NCBI RefSeq assembly: GCF_037975245.1
Contig: NC_092576.1
Span: 4,852,001-4,916,000, forward strand
Direction of reading: 5' to 3'
Source: Apostichopus japonicus
Taxonomy: Eukaryota; Echinodermata; Holothuroidea; Aspidochirotida; Stichopodidae
DNA: 64,000 nucleotides
In this document: piece after piece, positions 42,410 to 55,900 of the stretch
Layout of the letters: every line of letters starts with the position of its first letter
How positions within the stretch are numbered: position 1 is the stretch's first letter
The notes under the pieces: generated by a model
Databases searched by the model: none
Told to the model about the DNA's origin: nothing
The model's input: only the letters and a program-made list of their open reading frames with translations
Translations under genes and position numbers: made by a program

Positions 42410-43265
42410 TCTTAAATACCACCTTCTAGAAGGAATGAATAGGCAAAATCCTTGTCCTCTCATGGTATCACCTTCCAGTATTTATAAATATGCAACATCC
42501 ATGTATTATTGGTGTCAACAGCTAATGTAAATGCAAATGCAACATCGTTATTCTCTTATTGTATAACCTTCCAGTAGTAAATATGCAACATTCATGTCCC
42601 ATCCCTGTTTCACCTATTAGTAATGAATATGCAACATCCTTGTCCTCTCATTGTATCACCTCCAGTATTTATAAATATGCAACACACGTCTTAGTTGTGT
42701 CAACATCTAGTATCATTGAATATGCAACATCATCAGTTTCTCGCTATAACCTTCCAGGAGTAGTAAAAATACAACATCCCTGTTTCACCCTCTATTAGTA
42801 ATGAATGTGCAACATCCTTGTCCTCTCATTGTATCACCTTCCAGTATTTATAAATATGCAACATCCCTGTCTTAGTTGTGTCAACATCTAGTATCATTGA
42901 ATATGCAACATCATCAGCCTCTCACTGTTTAATCTTCCAGTAGTAGTTAAAATACAACATCCCTGTCCCACCTTCTATTAGTAATGAATATGCAATATCC
43001 TCACCCTCTAAATATACCACCTTCCAGCAGTTATACATATATGTAACATCCCTGTCCCTCTCCTGTATCAACTTCTATTAGTAATGAATATGCAATATCC
43101 TCACACTCTAATTACATCACTTTCCAGCAGTTATACATATATGTATCATCCCTGTCCCTCACCTGTATCAACTTCTCTTTGCAATGAATATGCAACATCC
43201 TCATCCTCTCATTGAATCTCATTCTTGTAGTAGTAATAAATATACAACATCCCTGTCCAATATCA
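42410..43265. repeat. Minisatellite, 'TATGCAACATCC' family
   Basis: Many diverged units of roughly 45-60 bp containing 'accttccagtag', 'aatatgcaacatcc' and 'ctgtc' or 'ttgtcctctc'. Some neighbouring units form a higher-order unit of about 100-160 bp. It lies just beyond the 3' end of the NEK11-like gene. Confidence 0.75.
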
Positions 43266-43359
43266 CCCACTTGCCGACATCCACACTCACACACATCCAT
43301 AGATATGTTCTTGTGTGGTAAGGAAACATGCAAAGGAAACACATTCCTCTGTTAATGGA

Positions 43360-43645
43360 AAAGCATTCTTTTTCAGATATACCCCTTACGGTTAAACATC
43401 AAGGTGATAATAAGGTACCATTCCTCTCTTACATTCTTTTTCAAATATACCCCTTAAGTTAAACATCAAGGTGATAACAAGGTACCATTCCTCTCTTACA
43501 TTCTTTTTCAGAAACACCCCTTACAGTTAGTTATACATCTAGGTGATCATAAGGTACCAGACCTCTCTTACATTCTTTGTCAGATATACCCCTTACAGTT
43601 AAACATCAAGGTGATAATAAATTACCATTTCTCTCTTCTAGAAGT
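43360..43645. repeat. Minisatellite, period about 69 bp
   Basis: Four units of 'acattctttttcagatatac', 'ccccttacagttaaacatc' and 'aaggtgataataaggtacca', ending 250 bp before the NEK11-like stop codon (minus strand). Confidence 0.85.
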
Positions 43646-43895
43646 AAAACAAATATGAAACAACCCTGTCCTCTTGCTGTGTCCTTCTGGTAGCAAAGAC
43701 AAAGCAAAATCTGGGTTCGGTCCTTGCAAGACATTCTCTTGTTAATGCATATGCAACATTATTCTTTCACCTTCTAATGTGGAACAGTTTTGTTGAAACT
43801 AAGACATGAATGGACACGCAGGAGGTGCTTTTGAAAGTCCCTGTGAATCATAGTACAGCATGAACATGTCCACTGACTGCCTTGATTCTCAAATC

Positions 43896-43974
43896 CTATT
43901 TCTTTGATAAAATCTCACTGAGTATGAAACAGGTCTCCTTCAGATCACTGTCAATGTGGTGTTCAAACTCAAGG
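43896..43974 (-). CDS. NEK11: NEK11 exon 14: C-terminus
   Basis: After acceptor 'ctctccacag', LEFEHHIDSDLKETCFILSE and then ILSKK ends at TAG. The start 'CLE' and the Cys-Phe position match the NEK11 ECLEK...DCF region. The phase closes the frame exactly. Confidence 0.75.
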
Positions 43975-46900
43975 CTGTGGAGAGGAAGATGTGACAGCTG
44001 TGAATTCAATACAATATGTCATGAGATGTTTGCTTTTCCTATAGATGAAACAAATATAATATCTTCAAGCACCACCAGAACAACACTTTACATTCAAAGA
44101 TAATATATTTTTTCTTTGTCTCTTCCTAAAACTCTCCCAGAGAATTTTGTCTAATATAGCTCAACATGAAAAACTGCACTACTGTAACCATGCATTTGAG
44201 CAAAGACTAGTTCTTCTGTAAACTGGCTAGGAATTTCTGTACCAGCTTTAAACTAACCCTAGTCTTAACTATAAATAGGCAAAAACAAAACCAAAATAAA
44301 GAAATTATTTACCACAAATCTGATGAAGTAATCCCGGAAGCATTTTTGGTTTTCAGTTTGGACTGAATTTCGCTGAAGACTTTCTCGCCAAGGATATCTT
44401 TACAATGTCTGTAACAAAAAGAGGTTTGCAAGACAAAAAAAAATTGAATTGAAAAATATTTTTCATTTATTGATGGCTGATTAAATCTGATGTCGTATGA
44501 CATCATTCTTCACCTCAAATTAAGATCCAAAGAAAAAGAAGACCAATTGATTCCTTACAGTTTAAAGGTGTACTGTCTTTCAGACTTGATCTTGGATGTG
44601 CACCAAAATCATTATGATTGTTTTTTAGTCTACATGACGAGAATTAGTCCATTAACCAAAGATTTCATTTTTCAGCTCTCTCGACCTCAACTTACATAAA
44701 CTTTTATTCTCCTGAAAGCAGACTGGTTAGTTTGAAAGAGTTGATTTGTTCACACCTTACCATGTCTGCCTTGATCTGACAGTGATTTGGCTACTAGCTG
44801 TGTGATGAGTTGTATAATAGACGAATAGGCAGCTCAACTAAGGTGCAAAAAGATGGGACTGATCACTCAGCTAACCAACTGGAAGAAACCTGCCGTTCAG
44901 TACAAACAGCAGGTTTTTGGATGCAACCTATAGCTAATGGACACTTTCCCAGCCCTATATATCCATATCAAATAACCATTCACCTTTGTATCAGAGTTGT
45001 AAAATGGGTCTTGGTTATTACTCACAAATTCTGCAAAAGGAAGAGCAGCTAGCTATCATACTTTTGTAATTATTTTACTTGATACCAATTTAATAACGTG
45101 ATACTTTAATATGAAGTGAGAGGCAAAACTGTTGCTCATTTTGTCTGTAAATGACAGTTGCTACACTAAGTTGCAACTTGTGAATCATACCCTGCTTGAG
45201 AGGATGATATTCTGGTGACTAAAAGTTGGGAGTTTGGCAAAAATGATGCTGGGAATTGGCTAAGATATACATTTTCCTTAAGTTGGTTACAGTATATAAT
45301 GCATCGAGCAACAGCAGAGTGAATAATGTCATCATATCAATTGAACTGAAAATGTCTTTAGAATACATAAATCACTAATATACAATACAATAGTTTTGCT
45401 ACAAACTGCATACACAAGGAAATAGTTTAGATACAAACTGCAGACACAGGGGAAATAGTTTAGATACAAACTGCATACACAGGGAAATAGTTAAGATACA
45501 AACTGCATACACAGGGGAAAATAGTTTAGCTATAAACTGCATACACAGGAAACTAGTTACCCTTCAGAATGCATACTCAGGGGAAACTGAGATGTTATAT
45601 GAGTTTTTGATTATGATCTTTACCAGAATGTTTATTGACATATTTCTAACTGTTCTCTTACCTTTCTATCAGCTGCCTGCAGCCTTTCTCTTCATCTAAG
45701 TCATCTTCATCTTCCTCGAAACTGTCATCTTCGTACCCCTCCGCTCCCAGATCTGCAGCAGTCCGAGCGTTGTTTACGATCATGTCAAGGTCCTGTAAAA
45801 TAAGATCTTTACGTGACATAAACTGTGATAAACGATTGATCACACCTTTAACCTGCAGTATCTGGGATTTTGAAAAATGTTTTGTATTTTAATTTTTCAA
45901 CATTCCATCAGATCAGATGGTATATACTTCTTAGTTTATAATGATAATTCTATTTCGCCTTGTAACTGCAAAGTCTGTATTTTTTTTTCTGAAAATTAAC
46001 TTGGATTGTAGGAATTTCTGTAACCTCAAGGATTCAGGATTTAAGCAAATTTGAAATATCAACTTTTATTTCTATTTGTTTTCGTTCCGTATATTATCCC
46101 TACTATTTTTGTCATCAACAGAGAATTACATTTACAACAAGTTACTGACTCTCACAACTTTGAACAAGAAAATACAAAGACAATTGATAATAGCCAAAAC
46201 GTTATTCAATTGAAAAAAAATCTTAACCATTCAAGGAAAAAGAGGAAATTTGTTTATTTATTTAAAAGTAAATATTACCTCATCAGAATCCACCTCAAAG
46301 TCATCAGGGTACTCTTCTTCTTCAAGGGGGCCATCTGGACTCTGATTTTTACCCATGGGGCTGGAAGTCTTACAATTGGACCTCAACAGATCATCATCAG
46401 CTGAACCCGGTCTGCTTAGAACCTCTGGAATATCTGAAATGATTATTAAGGTCAGATGTAATCTGTATGGTTGGAATGATGCACAGAAAGGGACATTTAT
46501 CTACATTATTTAGCTGGTAGATATTGTACATAAGGCATAACATAGACAAGTCTATCTAAAATATCTGGTCCATTTTCTGGTGATTTTTCATAATTTTCTG
46601 CATTACTGGATAAAAGGGCTAAATCTATCTAAAACAGCAGACAATTTAAGGACATAAGCACTTTCAAATGTAAAAGAAAATATGTCAATGTAAAATTTCT
46701 TGGTAACATAATGACATGAATATAAGACAGTGAACTATTGATATCTTTGCCAGTACCATTTACTGGCAAAAATAAATACATAAATTAAAGCAAGTGTCCT
46801 ATTAAAGGAAGAGGCTACACTTTCAAACTTTCAATTTTACATCTTTAAAAATGGTTATTTTTAAAGAGAAACAATCTCGGGCCATCTTCATAGATCGGTG

Positions 46901-49900
46901 TGATAGATGTGATGAACAATTCTCACAAACAGCTAATTCTATTTCAGAGACATCACAAGTTGACTGTTTGTTCACAATCAAGGGCTGAAAACTTGAGTGA
47001 GGAGTAAACATGGTATCATCAGGCTACATGTGTTTTACTTTTCAATCTTTTACTTTATTTCTTACATTGTTTACTTCCTGTGATAGAGATTTGGGGGGGG
47101 GGAGGGAGGCATGTTTATGTGCTGAATCTAAAGTACCTTAAAAGAAACAGCAACATAAAACAAAGTAAAAGGTGTCAAATCCTTGCATCACTATACTGCA
47201 ACACAGATTTTTAAAAATGGCAGGTAAGGATATCTCCCAAACGGAGCAACATTTTTTGGGTTACAGAAACGTTGTTCAGGACCAGGCAATGATTAATGGT
47301 TACATTTTGTGAAGCAGATTTGAATTCTGTGACTTTTGTCTCTAATAAAATACTATAGTTCCTGTGTACAAAACCTGCTATACACTGTTAAACTTTTTAA
47401 GCAATTTAACCATTTGCATAGCATTTTGAATAGCACTTTGTATAGCAGTTTACGAAGTGATACTGGATAAACTATTCCCTGATGACAATGATTTCTATCA
47501 AATTTAGCTTCAGATGATAATTAGGTTTTGTTTATCCTTTGAAAGAATAACAGTGACAAACCTTCTTCCTCCTCTGCAAGTGGTACTTCTTCATCCTCTG
47601 AATTCCTCTCGTTGTCATCCTCATCCTCGCTGGATGAGAAATCATCGGAGTACTCTCCCGAATCTAGAGGATCACGACCAACAGCCTGCTGTTGTAATAT
47701 ATCTAGCAACAAATAGAGACAAACAAAACATTAAAGTAAAACATATTTCATTTTTTGCAAACTTCAGTAATGATCAAACCATTATCTATGGTTACACATC
47801 TTGCAATCATGGGATTGGTAAAACAAAAATTGCATGTGGTCTTTGATTTTGGTTTCTGTGAATAGGTTCCTGATAAAAGCTTTTATGATGGAACTTTGAC
47901 TGATTTACAAATCAGAAAGGATATGGAACCCTTAAAACAAGAAGACTGTGACCTATAACTAAAGTTATTAAGACAGAAGAAGAATGAAATTTGGGTAAAT
48001 TTGATGAGATTTTCCACGAATTCGAAGAAAACAAAACTTGTTTTCAAATTGTCAATCATTTATTGGGTTCACTGAACAGCTTAAAGAAACAGATGACAAA
48101 GCATTACAGATGAGAGAACCAATCTTTCTAGTACACTGGACTGTTGTCCACTGAAACATTGGCTCAGTGGCCGTCATAAATTTCTAAAATAGTTACATTG
48201 AAAGGGTCCTAACAATAGACTTTTTGGACTAATTTTGTAATAGTCTTAAAGTGATGCTGTTTAGCCATGTTTTCAATACCAAATTTCCAATGCTACATTT
48301 CCGAAATTTCCCTCAGGGTTAAGGAAGTTCAACCAGGAGGTTGAGGGCGGAAAAATCTGGAAGGCCTGTGAGTTGTGCTTAAGGCGACAAATCATATGCT
48401 CAAGCCAAAACATTCCCAAACCTATGCCTGTACCTGTACCACAAACTTAAGTATTTCAAAAACATAGTACCTTTTACTTAATATTTGTTTTAACTGCACT
48501 ACAAAAAGGCAATTTCTGATTACTTTTTTCTTCCTTTCTCAACAAAAGTACGCTCTGGTTAATAACAAATGGGTGATACTTTTTCATTAAGAAAGGAGGA
48601 GTAAACTTGTCATTAACTAACAAAGAGGGTCAAAGAGCAATGTTCAACATATGAACAGGTCATTTTGAGGTGTTTCACAAAACAAGGTGCCATGGTAGGA
48701 GAGGGGGAGGCAGGGGAACAATGCCTTTTGCCTCCTGGCTCTGCATTCCCCTGCACAAAGTGACTACTAATTTATGTAAGACCAGAGAACTTAACAGTTT
48801 TTAACAACCAGTGACATGTTTTCAGAGACTGGGAGACAACCATCCTCACCAGTCTTTATGGAGTCACCAGACGCCAGACCATCAAAGTTCCTGACTTCAA
48901 ATGCAGACCTACAGCCTGACCTTTCACCTTTGACCCCTACAAAGTTTAAATTGACATCACTCCTTACTTTGTTGGCACTTGTAGGTCGTTTCAAGCTGGA
49001 GGTGTGAAAGAACGAGAGTAAAAAAAAAGATTATAAGCATTTATCATAGAAAATGTACCAAAAGGATGTGGGTGTGATTGGCTCTGTAGTATCAAGTATG
49101 AAGATGGGAATATTTTAACTTTTACTCCGAAGACGACTTAGGATATGCCATGAATCGATTAATAAATAAACTAATTTTATGTTACTTTACAAGAATGTTA
49201 AACATTATCAGTGAACTCTGACCTGTTCTAGAAAAGAATGCCTGTATGTCATGATGTTGTATTATTTCTCCCAAACAAAAATGCAGTGGGACCTTCAACA
49301 GGATAATACTAAGAATAAGTTCCTCTTTATTCCGTCAAACAATAAATCTTCCTCTAAACTATCCTTTGAATAGAAACCTGGTAGAATGTCCTTAAGATAT
49401 CCTGCTATCCTTAAGATATCTGTTAAACTATCCTTTAAACAGATATCTATTGCAGAATGTGGGGGAGGTTTGCAAGTTAGGCAGTTGGGGCTAATGGAGA
49501 GATAAGTAAATGGTTGATACCTCAATCGTTTAAGATTCCATGTCTGCAGGAGGGACTCCTTCTCCACAATAAAATTATTCAGATGCATAGAAACAAATGG
49601 TAGGTTGAGAATTGCACTTGAACTGAAGAGGAAAATTCAGTTTTTGAACGTTAATTATTTTATTACTTTAATTTAATATATTCAAAATACTACATAAGCA
49701 TGAGAAGATAAAACATTCTGACATATATATATATATAGGTTAGAATGTTTTGCTACACAGTAAGAAAATGTGCTAACCATAAAAGGTCATGTGATATGCT
49801 TCCAGGTGCTACTAACGTATTATTGACACCTCTGTCAGTCAAAGTGATACCAGTTCTGTACACAACTGAAAGCTATTTACTGGTATTTATTGTGATATTG

Positions 49901-52900
49901 TTGAGGTCTGGATCACAATGATGTCAAGATTTACTTTCTCTGTCTTAAAGAAGGCTTGATCTGCCTGAACTTCAGCCACTTTTTGAACACAAAACAGTGT
50001 GTCTATGGGATAAAATGTTAGGTTGTTCTTATATGCTGTATTTTTGTAGTCATGTTATCTCTTGTAAAGCGCACTGAGACTGCCGGTATAGTGGCGGTAT
50101 AATGCGCTGTATAAATAATTGTTATTGTTATTATTGTAATTATAAGAAACCAGAAGAAGATTGCAATCTCCATTTATTTACTGTTACAAGTTTATTACCA
50201 CAGAGCTAAGATAAGAATTGGATAGTAATGGTGCTGTAAACCTGGTTTTCCATAAACTTTAAAGCACACCAACCCCTCAGAATCCATGCTTACAATGCAC
50301 GACAGCTAGCTCAGACTTTGGAACGGAAATTTTTTTTACCTATCTCTGTCGGCAAACTCAAATACCTGCAGAGAAATATCTAGAAAATCTTACAACCCAA
50401 CAGAAACTGTTTTGTGACCCGTTTGAGGGTCATGCCACACAATTTGCAGACTGTCGAGATAAAGAATCTCTGTAACTGTATACATTCAAACTTGTACTTG
50501 GAGATTGCAAAATAACACTTCATTACAATAATTGCTTGATGTAATGCTGCTCAAAGCTTGGTTTTGCGTGGATATTTCAGAATAAATTTACCTTGGTCTC
50601 TTTTCAGGATCTTTGTACAGCATGGAATCGATAAGCTGTTGGAAGTCTTGTGAATATATGGAAGGAATGTCCTGTTAATTAAAGACAAGAAAAAGTTAAA
50701 GAGTTTAAACAAAAAGTCAAGTCAAAAATCTTTAAAATGTTGTATAATCTGTTTGGTATTTATTTTTCTCCCCCATTTTTTTGTTCTCTTATGGAAATGA
50801 AACTTGTGTAGGCAAGGTTATTCACTACTGTACATGGTTATATATACTTACAGCGTGGTTCCCTTTTACAATCTTGTAGATGAGTCCCATGAGATTATTA
50901 GCATCAAAGGCAGGTTCAAAGGCACTAATTTCAAACAAGAGGCACCCAAGGGCCTGCAAAAAAAAAAAAAAAACCTGTGACTCAACAAAGGAAGTAACAA
51001 CAACATAGACAATATCTTATTTTAAGGGTGGGTGGGATGGAGAGGGTAGAGCTGAACAATTCTGTTTCTACTCAGGAGAGACCATGCTTTCTTAATTTCA
51101 GCCACTGAGAAGAATAGTTACAACATTTATGAATGCATATCCTACAAATGAGTCACTGCAGAGTTGCAAGGTTAATACAGTTTCTATATTGTACCATTGG
51201 TGTCTGCAGAGCCTCTGGTTGCCCCTAACTTTGCGCTGGAGTGTTGGTCTTCACTCGATACTCTATGTACAAGTATTATTTTCAGAGGGTCACTGCTTCC
51301 AATTCTCCTCCAACTTGACAATTCTTTACCTTATAACTGTCACAATTTGGGTAGGCCGAGACAAACAAGATGGCGTGACATGTTCAAACTGCCACTCTAA
51401 GAGAGTATATATATTCAGGGGAGTAAACAATGAACTGTCTGGCATTGGTGGCGCTATACGATACTAACCCATGAAGAATGTGAATACTTTAGACTGCACA
51501 ACATTATACAAACTTTGTTCACACTTCCTTCAAGCAGATTTAGCTTAGGTATTGACATCTATTTAATAACCTCTTTCCTGTTCACTTTTTCCTCTTTATA
51601 CATAAAAAAGACAATCATTTTTTTTTTCCCCATCAAAATAAGAAAACTTGGTTAAAAATCAAAGGGGGAAAGAAGACTGTTTATAAAAATGAATTAAACT
51701 TACCCAAATGTCTGATTTGTTATTATAAGGCATATCCTGGCACAGTTCCGGGCTCATATGACTTGGTGTTCCCACCATGGTCATAGCCTTGTCGATCGTG
51801 TTTTCTAGTGTTCGAGCAATTCCAAAATCCCCTGCAAATATGTAAAGAACAAAGAGAAAATGATGAAAAACTCTAACAAACGAATCCTTCCAGGAGTTTA
51901 AGTGGTTTTGACAAGCAATGCCAAGATGGAGACTCTTGTATCAATAACACAACAATGAGATACTTTTTGTGGTTTTCATACTTCTTACTTTTACAACATC
52001 GTCAGAATTATATCAACAATAAAAACAACACACTTAGAGATTTATAATCTAAACTGAGCTATGAGCAAATGTTCTCTTCAAGCTATATACTTGTGCACAT
52101 ACACATTCCTTTAGCAAGTAGTGGAAAAAGAAAATTTAATTTAATGTACGACATTTCAAACTATTAATTCTCTTTCTTCGCTTTCTGATCTGTACAGTAT
52201 GAATATATAAGCCCTAACAGTATTTGCTTCAGTCAGCAGTATTCTTGTACCAAAACTATTCGGGCTTCAAGTACTTGAATAAACATTACACTGGTAGTCA
52301 GGTTTCAGGTTTGTATACCACATATGACTTTCTGCAAGCAGATATTTTGAAAACTTGGGACAAAATTAGCACGACATGAGATATCTGTTAACCTTGACCA
52401 AGGTTTCAGTTTGTAAGAGCGAATGAATTTTGCACTCACATATTGTGGGTAATAGGACAAACTAAGCACAACGTGAGATTTGTGGTAACCTGGACTGTCG
52501 AAGGGAACACAGGCTATGACCATGATAATAGGGAGCTACATATATTACCAACCATTGGTTTCTTCTGGTCCATCATTTATTTTCTTCTAGCTGTGTGTTA
52601 AAGTATATGTCTATACACAAGCTTCATGTCATGGTAGTTTCTTAGTAACTTTCAAAACCAGTTTTACATACACCCAGGTCAGAACAATACTCACCTAACT
52701 TCACCACCTCATTCTTGGTGAGAAACACATTCTGTGTTTTAAGATCTCTGTGCAAAAAATAAAAGGTATTTGTCGAATCCAAAAGTAAGAGCGAAAAACT
52801 TGTTATGTTTCTTTAATCATTTGTGTTGTACTCTGACCTCCAAACAGAACTGGAGAGAACTCTAGTTGTGATACCCATATCTGAAAATCACTGAGTATTC

Positions 52901-55900
52901 TAAACTATTAACACACAAACCTTCATAAAGGTGCTGTATCCATTTCACTATTCAGGCAAGAAATTGACTTGTTTTCATAATTAATGTTGTCTACCAATGT
53001 TATTAATGCAGTTCAATAATGAACACCAAAAATAATGACTTACCAATTTGGCTACTTGACTTCTTTCCAAAGTTCATTAGTAAAATGTTAGTCAAGTGTT
53101 AAACATGATAATTCACCTAGTACTCTGTTCAAAGGTAATATGCAGTGTTAAAGAACTTATTAGATGAATGTAAATGGCCAAAAATTATCAAGAAAATGTT
53201 CCGTGACAATCCTTGTGTTCAAACATACATGTACATTGCACAATAAGCCGACCGAGCAAGGCCTTCTTCACTGTTTTTTGGGTTAAAATACACATTAAGT
53301 GATGTTTCTTCTTGCTTCACATTTATTCACACATACTGTATGAACAAGTATTCAGTGAATGTGTTGTTAACTAAAGGTCACAGTCTGGAGACCTGATATT
53401 CAAATTTCTTTTATTGGTAAGCCCAACTTTCATACTTTAATCAACATTGCAACACTCCAGGGGTGTATGTTGTGGCCTGTTGAAGGGGTATAAGGAGAGG
53501 GGATATCCACCACATACCCTATAATGAATTAGGGTGTTTAGTTATAAAATGGCATAATATTTTGGAAGTAATTTATCAGAATTAAAAAAGAAATTCACTA
53601 CTTTTCCTACAAAAATTGCAATTCTTTCCTTCCGAATAGTTGGAATATCAGGGGTTCAAAGAGGGTTTAAGTGGGCCCCAATTTGAAATGTGTAGAACAA
53701 GATTTGAAAAGAATGAAGTTTTAAGCAATCCTATCACAATGTAGGTATTCCAGTCTTACCTATGCAGAATCTTCAACGAGTGTATGTACTGCACTGCCAT
53801 GACTAACTGTATAAACCACTGCATAATTTTACCCTCATCAAATCTTTTGTTTTTGATCTTGTGTGCTTCAATTTTGGCATCTAAAGAGCCTCCGTCACAG
53901 AAATCCTGTTGTTTTCCAAGAAAAGAACATAGTAAAAGAGAATCAATCCTCAAGAAAGAAACATTTTTTGACAAAACAACCAAAATAATGACTTAACACC
54001 TAAAAGCTGCTATTTTTAAATTGTGCAAGCAGTTTCTGCAAAAATGTAATTAAGATTATCTTTTTCAAACTTTTGCTCACAGTATATATGCAAAACTGAA
54101 TTGAATGGTTTTCAATGGTGATTGTTGCAAACACACTGAAGAAGGCTAGTGAAAGTCTATATACCTAGCATTGCACAGTCATGTATTATGGGTAAAAAAC
54201 TGGGAAATACATCCATAGCAAAGCCCAACATGAAGTGTGCAAGCAAGTCTTTTATGTGATATGCACAAAGGTACTATTCATTATGTTTAATTTTAAAAAC
54301 GGTTCAAAGGTTCAATTCATCGTTATCCAGGAAACATATTTAAATATCAGATCTGACTCTTAAATGCATTTCACCAGAATATATATGTTCCAAAACATTA
54401 CTAGTGAAGACACTTCTACAGAAATAACTCAGTTTCAACAATCTTCTTTTCAAGTATGTTGCTAACACATTGCATGAAACCTAGTTTACTATCTGTTTAC
54501 AATAACAGAGATCCATTCCACGATGAATAAACTATACCAGAGTAATGTCATAAGTGCTTCATAATTCACCCCATGTTGCACTAACTGTAGAAAGCTATCC
54601 ATTGCAGTTAATATGTATTGAGTAATATCATAAGCACACCCATAGGGACGTGACTTTCCAAGAAATCGAGAATATGAGAAAATTTTCAAGTTAGGTCACA
54701 TGCTAAGCAGGAGAAGTTAGGGAATTTCCCAGGCGAAAATGACAGAGCATCTAGCAAGTAAATTTCAGTTACTTTCATAAGATCATTTCAGTGTAAAATT
54801 TCAATTTTCCTAAATACTGTACAAACACCATAGCAACAGCATAACATTGAGAGAAGAAAAGACAATGGCCGATCAAAAGGTTTTTTCCCCCAACTTAAGG
54901 ACAAGCTGTAGCAATTTCTGCATGGATAGCAACATCGGACTGGAATGCAGGAATAGGCACGACATTTACATTCCTACCTCATAATTTTAGTTCTTTACCT
55001 GAACGATGCAAAGGGACATCAAGTCTTGTTGTTCTTCGAAGAATGAATCAAAGAAGGTGACAATGTGAGGATGTCTCAACTGTGAAAGGATCCTGAGAAC
55101 ACAAAAAAAAGGAAGCAAAAAGAAGCTAAAGTTATGTCCTTTTCATTAACATCAACGGCAGATGCTGGAAGAAGGCAACAATTATTGCTTGTTTGTTGCT
55201 TTTATACTGTTTATTCCAATCTGATAACAAAAATATATTTATATTTTGGCCAATATTTTTAAACACTTTGTCAAGTGACATCATGAAAAAGCAGTGACTA
55301 AGAGATGTATAGCATAATGTTAACACGAAGGATAGTTCGGATCAACTAGTAGGACAAACAGATGATTGTATCAGGAATGATCACCAGTAATGTTTCTAGA
55401 GGAGAAAAGTTTTGCGTCCTTGGAAAGCAAGTCCCCCAAAATGTTTGAGTCCCGTAGAGAAAGCTTGCGTCTCGATCGAACACCAATTGTATTTATTGTA
55501 TGACCTACTTTTATTAGTATAGTTGTAAAGATGCGATCGTATCAATGCCCATATGGGGGAAATGTTCTACACAATAAATAGGGCTTATGGACCAGTGCCT
55601 TAGCTTCACATTTTTGCAAGGGTGACCAGGCACACCCCATGTTAGCCCACCCTGCCATTTCTGCCCTTGTACTTCGCTACTCGCCAACTCTGCAGTAGCT
55701 CCATGCTTTGACCTTGCAGCGATTCCAACAACCCACTCTTCAGAAATCCATGTCCCTACAGTGTGCAAATCCCTCGCTAAATTTCCACAGTTCACTGCTG
55801 TATATATATACATAGGCCTGTTCGAACTTCAGAGTTGCAACTACCAATGCGCATATCCTCAAAACCTGGTCCAACATTTACCCTGCACTCGTTGCACTGT